A DNA stretch of 64,000 nt, taken from positions 1 through 64,000 of the forward strand of contig CAIJLW010000076.1 of NCBI GenBank assembly GCA_903821685.1, given 5' to 3'. Position 1 is the first letter of the stretch. Each line of letters starts with the position of its first letter. The position numbers were made by a program, and so were the translations under genes. The notes below the pieces were generated by a model. It was not told the DNA's origin. It saw only the letters and a list, made by a program, of their open reading frames with translations, and did not search any database. The stretch is from an uncultured Sphingomonadales bacterium (GTDB lineage Bacteria; Pseudomonadota; Alphaproteobacteria; Sphingomonadales; Sphingomonadaceae). Positions 48,284-57,458 of the stretch are shown piece by piece.

Positions 48284-48681
48284 GGGTCTCAATCCTGTTT
48301 AATTGCGCGGTTAAGGTTTACTGCCATGGATGTCAGTATGGCGCAAGTGGGACATAGACGCACCGAATTTGAATGGAACCAAGCAGCCATATTCATGTGC
48401 AATTCAACCACCACGCCATAGGCATTGTGACGCGGGGCCGCAGTGGGTATATCTCCGCAAGTAAGGCCGGTTGCGCGCGACTGCCTCGATGTGCGGCGGT
48501 GCGGCGGCAGAGGATTGATCTCCGCCCCGTAAATTTGCCCTACGCGCTTAGCGCCGCCAGCGGATGTTAAGTCACTTTAATCGCGCGGAAATAAGTTTAT
48601 CTATTTAACTTAAAATACCTTCATTGAGTTTTCAACCAAATCGCCGAAAGTAAGAAGCTGTAAAAATAAAAGCGGGAAATA
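48284..48681. other. 398-bp gene-free stretch upstream of the P450 gene
   Basis: No convincing coding region is seen on either strand. The half next to the P450 start is mixed composition. The half at about 48560-48680 is clearly AT-rich, with a small AAGTT/AACTT hairpin near 48592-48610, and probably holds the promoter of the following frameshifted gene. Confidence 0.5.
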
Positions 48682-48980
48682 ATGGGACAACTGGAACGTA
48701 TTCGCACCGTTGAGGACGACCTGCGCGTCCGCATATTGACGTGTGAGGCGGAGATTTTGTTCTTCCTGAGGGACATGAGGGCCGCAAGCTTCAAGACCTG
48801 TGTGAGGCGTCAAAATACTCCCACGTCACCATCCATGACTATATTCGCAAGTTGACGGCTGCCGAAATCATCGCAAAGTCGGCCTTTGACGGTGACGGTC
48901 GGCGCGTGCGTTACACGCTGACCGAGAAGGCGGATAAGATCTTAGACAATCTATACGGCCATGTAGACAAGTTGAGATAG
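48682..48980 (+). pseudogene. frameshifted winged-helix DNA-binding protein
   Basis: The ATG at 48682 opens a frame reading GQLERIRTVEDDLRVRILTC EAEI, which then hits a stop at residue 58. Before that point, the frame one base back continues VLPEGHEGRKLQDLCEASKY, then SHVTIHDYIRKLTAAEIIAK and a wing-like DGDGRRVRYTLTEKADKIL, ending at TAG 48978-48980. Together they make an intact ~100-residue winged-helix (MarR/ArsR-like) regulator if one T is restored in the TTTT run at 48755-48758. So either a one-base deletion inactivated it, or the run was miscalled. The second half looks like genuine coding sequence. Confidence 0.68.
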
Positions 48981-49348
48981 TCGCCCCGCGCCGAAGGGCT
49001 TACCTCCGCGCCTCGGTCCAATACCCTCCAACACACAGTCTTAACTGCCCCGTCCGCGCATGCTCTAAAGCAACGCGTCGCCAGCCGACCGCAGGACGTC
49101 ACATTTATAAGGTCATTGCTTCGCGCAACTGAATGGAAAACCGGTCGGCTTGTCCGGAAAAGGCTACACTCTATCGTTCGGTGAGGTCGTGGTGAATGCC
49201 GATGAAGGCATGCAGCCAGTCAACCGATGTATTGCCAGTAACGCTAAATGCCGCACAAAATGATGTGTAGGATTACACACGAGACTTCTAATCAATTGGA
49301 ATAACGCGGACATTGCCTCGATCGCTATGCATATCACAGGCAAAAATT
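48981..49348. other. 368-bp gene-free stretch beside tRNA-Glu
   Basis: No coding region is supported. One perfect small inverted repeat, TGTGTA-GGAT-TACACA (49264-49279), lies about 70 bp past the tRNA 3' end and could be a weak terminator on the minus strand. I looked for a second copy of the tRNA 3' end as an integration scar and did not see one. Confidence 0.5.
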
Positions 49349-49423
49349 TGGTGACCCCTACGGGAATCGAACCCGTGTTTCAGCCGTGAAAGGGCCGCGT
49401 CCTAACCGCTAGACGAAGGGGCC
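49349..49423 (-). tRNA. tRNA-Glu (TTC anticodon)
   Basis: The complement strand folds as a cloverleaf. The acceptor GGCCCCT pairs with AGGGGTC. The D-arm region is TCGTCTAGCGGTTAGGACGC. The anticodon arm CGGCC-CTTTCAC-GGCTG has anticodon TTC. The T-arm is CGGGTTCGATTCCCG and CCA is encoded (49351-49349). The sequence closely follows bacterial tRNA-Glu. Confidence 0.97.
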
Positions 49424-49489
49424 AATCGCTTGGCGAGCCGCGCCTTTACGGATTCGTTATGCACTCGTCAAGGCCAAGTTGGCGCAACT

Positions 49490-51256
49490 TCAGTCGGCAA
49501 AGGCGATGTCGTCGACATGCAGCTCAGCTTTTGGTGTCGCGCCCCAGTCATCCGTCTTGGCGCGACCTGCAAACCAGAAGCGTTGCCCGCGATCGGCGTG
49601 GAGCATTGTCTGGCCGAGAACCGTCTCGCCCTGACGAAATGCCATGGCCTTAAATGACTGCCCGTCGTCGCCCGCGACGATGGCGCGGACATGGTCTTTG
49701 CCTACAATATCGCACTTGATGATCCGCAATGGCCCCGTGACCACGCGCGGGCCGGGCCAGCCCATGCCATAAGGCCCAGCGGTCTCCATTGCGTCGACAA
49801 ATAATGGGTTGAGCCCGCGCGGGGCGACGATGGCGTCAATCAGCAGCGCCTTGACGCCCGATGCATTCGCGACGTCCGCCGCCAGCCGTTCATCGAGCCA
49901 GTCCGCCAAGGCATCAATCTTGTCGCCGTCAACGGTCAGGCCCGCCGCCATGGCATGACCGCCGCCCGCCACGAGCAATCCAGCCTCGCGCGCCGAAATG
50001 ATGGCCGCGCCCAAGTCAACACCCGCGATCGAGCGGCCCGATCCCTTGCCGACGCCATGTTCATCCACCGCAATGACGATGGACGGCTTGCCCGTCTTTT
50101 CCTTAATGCGCCCAGCGACAATGCCGATAACCCCGGGGTGCCACCCCTTGCCCGACAACAACGCTACGGCACGATTATGTTGTCCGGCAAGCATGGCCTC
50201 GGCCTGCTCCTGCACAACAGATTCAATCGCGCGGCGTTCTTCGTTTAGCCGGTCGAGCTCCATGGCGATGTCCTGCGCCTCGACGGCATCTTCAGTAATA
50301 AGCAACCGCACGCCAAGGTCGGATTTGCCGACGCGGCCACCGGCATTGATGCGTGGGCCCAAGGCAAAGCCAAGGTCGGAGCATATTGGCGCGCGGGTGA
50401 GGCGGCTGGCTTGAACCAACGCCGATAGGCCAATGTTGCGGCGCGCGGCCATGACCTTTAGCCCCTGCGCAACAAATGCGCGGTTCAGTCCCCGAAGTTG
50501 CGCCACGTCGGCCACAGTGCCCAACGCCACAAGGTCAAGCAAGTCCATGATTTTCGGTTCAGGCCGCGCGGCAAAATAGCCACGCGCTCGCAGGGTGCGG
50601 ATCAACGCCGCCCCCAAGAGGAAGGCCACGCCAACCGCCGCCAAATGCCCGTGGGACGCCGCCTCGTCGCTTTCGTCTAGCCGGTTGGGGTTGACCAAGG
50701 CAAAGGCTTGCGGAAGCTCTGACGCGCATTTGTGGTGGTCAACAACGATGACTTCAAGCCCAGCACCCTTGGCCTGCGACAGGGCGTCATAGGCCATCGC
50801 CCCGCAATCCACCGTAACGATCAGGCGACTGCCGCTTGTCCCAATGCGCACCAAGGCTTCGCCAGAGGGGCCATAGCCCTCCATCAAGCGGTCTGGGATA
50901 TAATAGCCTGCGTCCAGTTCCAACATGCGCAGCAAGCGAATGAGAAGCGCCGCACTGGTCGCGCCGTCGACGTCATAGTCTCCGTAGACGGTGACTTGCT
51001 CGCCCGCTTCAACGGCCTGCGCCAGTCGAAGTGCGGCACGCTCCATATCCTGAAATATCGACGGATCGGGCATGAAGTTGCGAATGGTCGGGTTGCGGTG
51101 CCGTTCGATGTCATCGCGTTCGACACCGCGCGCCATCAGCAACTGGGTGACGAGATCATCCGGCTGAAAGTCGGGGTCGCGGCCATCGGTGCCGCCGCCA
51201 CGCCAGTGCCAGGCTTGTTCAAGGATCGAGTGATTAATGTCGAGGACTGGCTTCAT
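49490..51256 (-). CDS. recJ: single-stranded-DNA-specific exonuclease RecJ
   Basis: 5'-3' ssDNA exonuclease of the DHH phosphoesterase superfamily, used in RecF-pathway recombination and mismatch repair. Motifs: VYGDYDVDGATSAALL (motif I), the DCG motif in VTVDCGAMAYD, DHH in VVDHHKCAS, and the DHHA1 region with GGHAMAAGLTV. The C-terminal OB fold follows. The length of 588 is typical. It lies 66 bp upstream of tRNA-Glu on the same strand and is divergent from the flavodoxin-like gene. Confidence 0.95.
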   Translation of the reverse strand: MKPVLDINHSILEQAWHWRGGGTDGRDPDFQPDDLVTQLLMARGVERDDIERHRNPTIRNFMPDPSIFQDMERAALRLAQAVEAGEQVTVYGDYDVDGATSAALLIRLLRMLELDAGYYIPDRLMEGYGPSGEALVRIGTSGSRLIVTVDCGAMAYDALSQAKGAGLEVIVVDHHKCASELPQAFALVNPNRLDESDEAASHGHLAAVGVAFLLGAALIRTLRARGYFAARPEPKIMDLLDLVALGTVADVAQLRGLNRAFVAQGLKVMAARRNIGLSALVQASRLTRAPICSDLGFALGPRINAGGRVGKSDLGVRLLITEDAVEAQDIAMELDRLNEERRAIESVVQEQAEAMLAGQHNRAVALLSGKGWHPGVIGIVAGRIKEKTGKPSIVIAVDEHGVGKGSGRSIAGVDLGAAIISAREAGLLVAGGGHAMAAGLTVDGDKIDALADWLDERLAADVANASGVKALLIDAIVAPRGLNPLFVDAMETAGPYGMGWPGPRVVTGPLRIIKCDIVGKDHVRAIVAGDDGQSFKAMAFRQGETVLGQTMLHADRGQRFWFAGRAKTDDWGATPKAELHVDDIAFAD

Positions 51257-51297
51257 CCCTCTTCCCTATGGCGCGCCGGCAGTGCTAGCAAGTGGCG

Positions 51298-51789
51298 ATG
51301 AAGCAATTGGCAATAATCTGGCACAGCATGACCGGCGGGTCTCAAAGCTTGGCAAAGGCCTGTTACAATGGCGCACGGCGGGCGCAGGAGGTGGATGTGC
51401 AGATGTTAAACGCCGCGGATGCGGGCGCCGAACATATGTTGGCCGCGGACGGCTATATCTTCGTGTTTCCGGAAAATCTGGCGGCGATCAGCGGGGGCAT
51501 GAAAAGCTTTTTCGACCGATGCTATTATCCGTGCCTCGGCGCATTGAACGGCCGGCCTTATGTAATGATCATATGCGCAGGATCGGACGGACGCAATGCT
51601 GTTGCGCAGGCCGAGCGGATCGCGACGGGCTGGCGGCTGCGACAAATACTGCCGAGTGTCATTGTGTGCACGCATGCGCAGACGCAAGAGGCTATATTGG
51701 CCCCGAAGACTATCGATAGTGCAGACCTAATCGCGGCAGAAGAAATGGGCGAGCAAATCGCTGTGGGTCTGCAAATGGGTGTTTATTAG
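51298..51789 (+). CDS. flavodoxin-like / FMN-reductase family protein
   Basis: A 163-residue single-domain flavodoxin fold. The N-terminus IIWHSMTGGSQSLAKACYNG is the FMN phosphate loop (SMTGGSQ), and FPENLAAISGGMKSFFDRCY is the FMN ring-binding region of NAD(P)H-dependent FMN reductase-like proteins. The ATG at 51298 is preferred over a GTG six bases earlier. The partner is unknown. It is divergent from recJ (41 bp) and convergent with glpX. Confidence 0.78.
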   Translation: MKQLAIIWHSMTGGSQSLAKACYNGARRAQEVDVQMLNAADAGAEHMLAADGYIFVFPENLAAISGGMKSFFDRCYYPCLGALNGRPYVMIICAGSDGRNAVAQAERIATGWRLRQILPSVIVCTHAQTQEAILAPKTIDSADLIAAEEMGEQIAVGLQMGVY

Positions 51790-51806
51790 GGTCAGGACCC
51801 TCAATA

Positions 51807-52790
51807 TCAGCCGAGATGGCCAGCCTTACGATGCTCGCTCTTGACCCAACGGACGGTGCCCGATGAGGCGCGCATGACGACACTTTCGGTCGTGATGCGG
51901 CCGTCGCGCAGAGTCTTGACGCCCTCAAGCAAGGAACCATGGGTAACGCCAGTCGCGGCAAAGATACAGTCGCCCTTGGCCAATTCTTCAAGGTCGTAGA
52001 TTTTGTCGAGGTCCTCGATACCCCATTTGCGTGCACGCATCCGCTCATCGTCATTGCGGAACAGCAAGCGGCCCTTGAACTGGCCACCGACGCAGCGCAA
52101 AGCCGCCGCCGCAAGAACGCCCTCCGGCGCACCGCCGCTGCCCATATAGATGTCGACAGTGGTGTCTGGGTTGGTGGTCGCGATGACGCCCGCAACATCA
52201 CCATCGGGGATCAGCATGACGCCGCAGCCGATGGCGCGCAGTTCGGATATGATCTTTTCATGGCGTGGGCGGTCAAGGACGCAGACAATCAATTCATGCG
52301 GCGGCACGCCTTTTTCGGCGGCGACCGCGGTAACATTTTCCGCAACAGTTTTGTCCAAATTGACGATGTTTGGCGAATAGCCAGGCCCGACGGCGATCTT
52401 GTCCATGTAGACATCGGGGGCGTTGAGCAAATTGCCCTCTTCGGCCACGGCGAGCACGGCCAGCGCATTCGGGCCAGCCTTTGCGGTGATGGTGGTGCCT
52501 TCCAATGGATCAAGGGCGATGTCGATTTTTGGGCCAGTGCCGATGGCAGAGCCAACCTTTTCACCGATAAACAACATCGGCGCTTCGTCCCGCTCGCCTT
52601 CGCCAATGACCACGGTGCCGTCCATATACAGCTCGTTCAAGGCGGCGCGCATCGCTTCGACGGCGGCGGCATCCGCTGCCTTCTCATCGCCACGTCCGAT
52701 CAGTTTCGCCGCTGCGATAGCTGCAGCTTCCGTCACCCGCACCATTTCCAGAACAAGGACCCGGTCGAGGATTTGGCTTGCTGCAGTCAT
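51807..52790 (-). CDS. glpX: class II fructose-1,6-bisphosphatase
   Basis: Gluconeogenic FBPase of the GlpX type, 327 residues. Family motifs include VIGEGERDEAPMLFIGE (metal site), IDIALDPLEGTTITAKA and GVMLIPDGDVAGVI, then DIYMGSGGAPEGVLAAAALR. It lies downstream of hom on the same strand, separated by 226 bp, a pairing seen in many alphaproteobacteria. TAGGAAAT precedes the ATG. Confidence 0.96.
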   Translation of the reverse strand: MTAASQILDRVLVLEMVRVTEAAAIAAAKLIGRGDEKAADAAAVEAMRAALNELYMDGTVVIGEGERDEAPMLFIGEKVGSAIGTGPKIDIALDPLEGTTITAKAGPNALAVLAVAEEGNLLNAPDVYMDKIAVGPGYSPNIVNLDKTVAENVTAVAAEKGVPPHELIVCVLDRPRHEKIISELRAIGCGVMLIPDGDVAGVIATTNPDTTVDIYMGSGGAPEGVLAAAALRCVGGQFKGRLLFRNDDERMRARKWGIEDLDKIYDLEELAKGDCIFAATGVTHGSLLEGVKTLRDGRITTESVVMRASSGTVRWVKSEHRKAGHLG

Positions 52791-53016
52791 TTGGATTTCC
52801 TAGCTATTTGAGAACGAAGGGGCGCGAACGAAGCGCCTCGTATGGATCGGTATATAGACGGTTAGTTTCCGATAGTGAAGGTGCGGCTCATTGTCGAGAT
52901 TGCTTGTGGCGATTTTCACCTCGTCTGTCGAACCCCCGAATGCGGCGGCGCAAATCGAGCATGCATGGGTACTATATTTTCAAGATCTGCAATATGGGCG
53001 CTGGCCTGCGTTTTGC

Positions 53017-54336
53017 TTATGCCCCCAAAATGTGCATGACCATGGGTTCACCCAGCAAGCTGTCTGAGTTTGCCAAGGCGCTGATGGTATCGTTAATCGC
53101 TTGCTCTGGTCCGGCGTGCGTCACCATCGCAATCAACGCCGAACCATCGTCGCTCGCCTCCGTCTGGATCAGGCTTTCGATCGACAATCCGGCATCGCGC
53201 ATGGCCGCGGTGATTTCCGCGAGCACACCAACACGATCAGCCACCAGCATCCGCAGATAGGTCTTGCTAATCCGATGCGCGGAAGCCGCGCGTGGAAGCC
53301 TTTCAAGTTCGGCGGCCGGCATAGAAAATGCAGGGCCAGTTTCCTTGCGCGCGATATCGACCAGATCGGCGACGACAGCGGATGCCGTTGGCTTGTCACC
53401 CGCCCCTGCGCCTTGGAACAGCAAGCGGCCAGAGAAATTACCCTCGGCAACAACGGCGTTGGTTGCGCCGGTTACATGCGCCAGCGGGTGGCTCAGCGGC
53501 ACGAGGCATGGTTCAACCCGTTGGAAAATATTGGCTGACCCGTTGTCACCGTCAATTTCGGCAAGACCGATGAGGCGGATGCGATAGCCCAGCGTTTTGG
53601 CCTGTGCGATGTCGGCCGCCAGAATTTTGCGCACGCCGCGTGCCTCGACACCGCCGAAATCAATGATTGAGCCAAAGCTTAAAGACGCAAGGATTGAAAG
53701 CTTATGCGCAGCATCAATGCCGTCAATGTCAAACGACGGATCTGCTTCCGCAAAGCCCTTGGCCTGCGCATCTGCAAGCACCTGTGCAAAATCCAACCCG
53801 TCGCTCTCCATCGTGGACAGGATGAAATTACAGGTGCCGTTGAGGATACCATAGACCCGATCAATGCGGTTGGCTGCGGCACCATCGCGCAGGCCCTGAA
53901 TAACCGGAATACCGCCAGCAACAGCGGCCTCGAACTTAAGCGCGGCCTGCTTGCTCTCGGCCAAGGATGCAAGCTCTGCACCATGATGCGCAACCATTGC
54001 CTTGTTGGCGGTGACTAATGCGCGTCCTTTGGACAATGTCTCGCGTGCCAGGGTCAGCGCCGGACCATCCGACCCACCAACCAGCTCAACCACCACATCA
54101 ATGTCAGCGGCGGTCGCAAGTTCACCCATATCGTCGACCCAGCGGTAGGGCGATAGATCCACGCCGCGATCCTTAGTGCGGTCACGCGCGGTGACGGCAA
54201 CGATTTCGATCTCGCGGCCAGCGCGCCGCGCAATCAATCCGCTGTTTTCTTGAATCAAGCGAATTACGCCGCTGCCCACGGTGCCAAGACCAGCAAGGCC
54301 CACTCTCAATGGGGCATGACGAATAGGGATTGCCAT
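53017..54336 (-). CDS. hom: homoserine dehydrogenase
   Basis: Reduces aspartate semialdehyde to homoserine, the branch point to threonine and methionine. The 439-residue layout is monofunctional: N-terminal NAD(P) domain (GLAGLGTVGSGVI), catalytic domain (GGIPVIQGLRDG, GILNGTCNFILS, KLSILASLSFG) and a C-terminal ACT domain (about residues 355-435; LRMLVADRVGVLAEITAAM) for feedback control, probably by threonine. The 226 bp after it hold no gene apart from the glpX leader with a small GGCGC/GCGCC hairpin at 52821-52837. Confidence 0.96.
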   Translation of the reverse strand: MAIPIRHAPLRVGLAGLGTVGSGVIRLIQENSGLIARRAGREIEIVAVTARDRTKDRGVDLSPYRWVDDMGELATAADIDVVVELVGGSDGPALTLARETLSKGRALVTANKAMVAHHGAELASLAESKQAALKFEAAVAGGIPVIQGLRDGAAANRIDRVYGILNGTCNFILSTMESDGLDFAQVLADAQAKGFAEADPSFDIDGIDAAHKLSILASLSFGSIIDFGGVEARGVRKILAADIAQAKTLGYRIRLIGLAEIDGDNGSANIFQRVEPCLVPLSHPLAHVTGATNAVVAEGNFSGRLLFQGAGAGDKPTASAVVADLVDIARKETGPAFSMPAAELERLPRAASAHRISKTYLRMLVADRVGVLAEITAAMRDAGLSIESLIQTEASDDGSALIAMVTHAGPEQAINDTISALANSDSLLGEPMVMHILGA

Positions 54337-54499
54337 GGGTTACCGACTTTCTGCCTAAGGGATGCGTAATGTTGCGGCGCTTAAGGGGAAATTCACGAAA
54401 ATGCCAATCCAATCCACGTCATTGGCAAACGCGCGAACCTAGCGCTTTTATATTGCTTTCGCTAAGGCCGCGGCAACGTTGAAAATTTGGAGTTAAAAA

Positions 54500-55369
54500 A
54501 TGCGTGCAATAGGTGTCATCGGAGCCGGTCAAATGGGTGCAGGCATTGCGCAAGTCAGCGCTGGCGCAGGCTATCATGTGTATCTATCCGATCTTGATCT
54601 TGCAAAGGCAGAGGAAGGTAAAGCCGGTATTGCAAAGGCACTTGGCCGGCTGGTTGCGAAGGAGAAAATGGGCCAAGACGCGGCAGACACCCTACTTTCG
54701 CATATTGAACCGGTTGGCAGCTACGATCCGATGGCGGATGCCGGACTGATTATCGAAGCTGCAACCGAGCGCGAAGACATTAAGCGCAAGATATTTGAGG
54801 CTGTCGGCAAGGTTCTTGGCCATCAGGCTGTGCTTGCATCGAACACGTCGTCCATTCCGATTACCCGTCTGGCGCAATCGTCGCCCGATCCAAAACGCTT
54901 CATTGGCGTCCATTTCTTTAACCCAGTGCCAGTCATGGGCCTGATTGAGGTCATCCGCGGCCTTGCGACCACCGACGACACGGTTGACGTCGTGCGCCAA
55001 TATGGAGAGGCGCTTGGCAAGCAATTGGTCTTTGCCAATGACGCGCCGGGGTTCATCGTCAACCGCGTGTTGATGCCTATGATCAATGAGGCAATCTTTG
55101 CACTTGGCGAGGGCGTTGCCAGCATCCGCGACATCGACACCGCGTGCCAATTGGGCCTCAATCACCCGATGGGGCCGCTGACCCTAGCGGACTTTATCGG
55201 GCTCGATACCTGTCTTGAAATCACCAATGTGCTCTTTCAATCGACGGGCGATCCAAAGTTTCGTCCCGCGCCGTTACTTCAGAAATATGTCGAAGCCGGT
55301 TGGCATGGCCGCAAGGTGAAGCGCGGCTTTTACGATTATTCAGGTGAGGTGCCTGAGCCCACGCGCTGA
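54500..55369 (+). CDS. 3-hydroxyacyl-CoA dehydrogenase (3-hydroxybutyryl-CoA type)
   Basis: NAD-dependent oxidation of 3-hydroxyacyl-CoA, or the reverse, in beta-oxidation or butanoate/PHB metabolism. The 289-residue protein has IGVIGAGQMGAGIAQV (NAD site), the catalytic His in FIGVHFFNPVPVMGLIEVI and the family NRVLMPMINEAI and DxxxxxGLNHPMGPLTLAD segments. Length and motifs match PaaH/Hbd-type enzymes. It is convergent with metC (2 bp between stops). AATTTGGAG precedes the ATG. Confidence 0.93.
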   Translation: MRAIGVIGAGQMGAGIAQVSAGAGYHVYLSDLDLAKAEEGKAGIAKALGRLVAKEKMGQDAADTLLSHIEPVGSYDPMADAGLIIEAATEREDIKRKIFEAVGKVLGHQAVLASNTSSIPITRLAQSSPDPKRFIGVHFFNPVPVMGLIEVIRGLATTDDTVDVVRQYGEALGKQLVFANDAPGFIVNRVLMPMINEAIFALGEGVASIRDIDTACQLGLNHPMGPLTLADFIGLDTCLEITNVLFQSTGDPKFRPAPLLQKYVEAGWHGRKVKRGFYDYSGEVPEPTR

Positions 55370-55371
55370 GG

Positions 55372-56556
55372 TTAGGCGCCTGATCGAGCCACGGTAAAGG
55401 CTTGGTCAAGATCCGCGATCAAATCATCAGTATCTTCCAAGCCGATTTGTAACCGGATCAGCGTGCCTTCTTTATCCCAAGAAACGACCGACCGGTATTT
55501 TTCTGGCTGGACGGGCAAAGCAAGGCTTTCAAAGCCGCCCCAGCTATAGCCAATACCAAATAACTCGAGCGCATCGACGAAGGCAGCGGCGGTTGCGGCG
55601 TCACCTTTATGGATGAACGAGAACAACCCCGCCGCGCCCGTAAAGTCGCGCTTCCAAATGTCGTGCCCTGGGCATTCCGGCAGCGCGGGGTGGAATACCG
55701 CTGCAACATCTGGCTGCGTTTGTAACCATTTGGCGATCTGCAGTGCCGATGCCTCATGTGCCTTCATCCGGACCGACAAGGTGCGCAGGCCGCGGCTGGC
55801 AAGATACGCATCGTCGGGCGATACGGTCTGGCCAAGCTGCTGCGCGGTTTGGCGCAATCTTGTCCAGTATTTCTCATGCGTAGTGACGCTGCCCATCATG
55901 ACGTCGCTATGGCCCACAATATATTTGGTGCAGGACAAGATCGCCATATCAATGCCCTTGTCGAGCGCGGTATGGAAATAAGGCGTCGCCCATGTGTTAT
56001 CGAGCAAAGTGACAACATTATGTTTTTGGGCCGCTGCGCAAATGGCGGGAATGTCCTGCATCTCGAAGGTCAGGCTTCCGGGCGATTCCAACAATATCGC
56101 TTTGGTACGATCACAGAAAAGCGCATCATAATCGGAGGCGAGCGGATCAAAATAGCGTGTCTCGACGCCAAAGCGTTTCAGAAAGCCATCCGCTAAGGAT
56201 CGGCTTGGGTCATACGCATTGTCCGTCATCAGCAAGACGTCACCAGACTTGAGAACCGACAATAAGGCGCACGCGATTGCCGCCACGCCCGATGGGTAAA
56301 GCATTGTTCCGTGCGCACCGGGTTCCATCTCGGTGAGCGCTTCGGCCAGCGACCATTGTGTTGGCGAGCCGCGGCGACCGTAGAAGAAACGGCCGTCTTG
56401 GTTGTCAGATTTACCTGCCTCCAATGCCGCCACATTTTCATATAAATGCGTGCTTGCGCGCCAGACGGGCACGTTGACGACGGGGCCAGTTAATGCACTC
56501 CTTCGTCCTGCTGTGACTGTTTTGGTGGCGGGTTTTTGAGGCTTCTTAGAACTCAA
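55372..56556 (-). CDS. metC: cystathionine beta-lyase
   Basis: PLP-dependent Cys/Met metabolism enzyme, cleaving cystathionine to homocysteine. The Schiff-base lysine is in LSCTKYIVGHSDVMMGSV, and the PLP-binding YPSGVAAIACALL and LLDNTWATPYFH segments match MetC rather than CGS/CGL. The start is TTG at 56556, overlapping the sseA stop as TTGA; no ATG exists before the conserved N-terminal PVVNVPVWRASTHLYEN, so TTG (or a very close alternative) is needed. With sseA it forms a sulfur-metabolism pair. Confidence 0.92.
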   Translation of the reverse strand: MSSKKPQKPATKTVTAGRRSALTGPVVNVPVWRASTHLYENVAALEAGKSDNQDGRFFYGRRGSPTQWSLAEALTEMEPGAHGTMLYPSGVAAIACALLSVLKSGDVLLMTDNAYDPSRSLADGFLKRFGVETRYFDPLASDYDALFCDRTKAILLESPGSLTFEMQDIPAICAAAQKHNVVTLLDNTWATPYFHTALDKGIDMAILSCTKYIVGHSDVMMGSVTTHEKYWTRLRQTAQQLGQTVSPDDAYLASRGLRTLSVRMKAHEASALQIAKWLQTQPDVAAVFHPALPECPGHDIWKRDFTGAAGLFSFIHKGDAATAAAFVDALELFGIGYSWGGFESLALPVQPEKYRSVVSWDKEGTLIRLQIGLEDTDDLIADLDQAFTVARSGA

Positions 56557-57395
56557 GCCGCACCCTGTGCCTTAGGGGTGTCTTTATCCAATCCCCATTC
56601 TGACCAGCTACCGTCATATAACGACACGTCGGTCTTGCCTGTCATCCGTGCGCCAAACAACACGACCGCCGCAGTCATCCCTGATCCACATGTCGTGATC
56701 ATCGGTTTGCTGAGGTCAACGCCCGCATCGGCATATGCCTGGTTCAGCTCATCGCCGCGCTTCCATGTGCCGTCCGCGTTGAACAATTGGCCAAAGGGCA
56801 GGTTGCGGCTGCCAGGAATATGGCCCGACGCCATTTCGGGCCGCGGCTCTGCCTCTTCGCCGGTAAAGCGACCGGCGCCCCGTGCGTCGACGACACTGGC
56901 CGCCTTGCTGTGCAAATTGGCCAGCATATCGGCCTTGTTGCGCACGGCCTTGTCGTCTTTCCAAACGGTGAAGTGGCGGTGGCGCAAGGTTGGCTTTCCG
57001 GTTTCTAGAGGGCGGCCTTCGGCTTTCCATTTGGCGATGCCGCCATCAAGGATTGCGACGTCATGTGCGCCAAACAATGTCAGCATCCACCAAGCGCGCG
57101 TGGCCGATTTGAACGGGCTGTCATCATAAACCACAATGCGGCTGCCATCGCCTAGGCCAAGCGATTGCATACGACTGGCGAATTTTTCGGGCGGCGGCAA
57201 GGTGTTAGGCAGGCTGCTATTGGCGTCAGCGAGCTCTTCGATATCCATGAATACAGCCGATGGAATATGCCCGCCTTCATACTCAGCCTGCGCATTGCGG
57301 CCGGCATCGGGCATGAACCAGGTTGCATCTACCACACGTAGGTCGGACGCTCCGATTTCTGCCGCCAACCATTCGGTGCTTACTAACAATTCCAT
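56553..57395 (-). CDS. sseA: 3-mercaptopyruvate sulfurtransferase
   Basis: Two-domain rhodanese-type enzyme, 280 residues, moving sulfur from 3-mercaptopyruvate to thiol acceptors. The N-terminal inactive rhodanese domain has WFMPDAGRNAQAEYEGGHIP; the C-terminal domain has the catalytic loop TCGSGMTA (Cys about residue 239), the CGSGxTA form of MST rather than thiosulfate rhodanese. It is co-transcribed with metC through a 4-bp overlap. Confidence 0.93.
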   Translation of the reverse strand: MELLVSTEWLAAEIGASDLRVVDATWFMPDAGRNAQAEYEGGHIPSAVFMDIEELADANSSLPNTLPPPEKFASRMQSLGLGDGSRIVVYDDSPFKSATRAWWMLTLFGAHDVAILDGGIAKWKAEGRPLETGKPTLRHRHFTVWKDDKAVRNKADMLANLHSKAASVVDARGAGRFTGEEAEPRPEMASGHIPGSRNLPFGQLFNADGTWKRGDELNQAYADAGVDLSKPMITTCGSGMTAAVVLFGARMTGKTDVSLYDGSWSEWGLDKDTPKAQGAA

Positions 57396-57458
57396 GTTTT
57401 TCGTCCTTGACCGTATTTTGTGATTCTACTGCGCTGCAAGATAGGCAGCTTTTCCAAA

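Noticed and set aside
48373-48570. Possible small gene upstream of the P450 gene
   Set aside because: The translated sequence has random composition, no start signals and no recognisable motif.
49349-49423. tRNA-Glu as an integration site for a mobile element
   Set aside because: No integrase gene, and no second copy of the tRNA 3' end was seen in the flanking gene-poor region.
54337-54499. Methionine-related riboswitch between hom and the 3-hydroxyacyl-CoA dehydrogenase gene
   Set aside because: No SAM-II-like or other riboswitch core was seen in the 163-bp spacer; only ordinary promoter-sized sequence.
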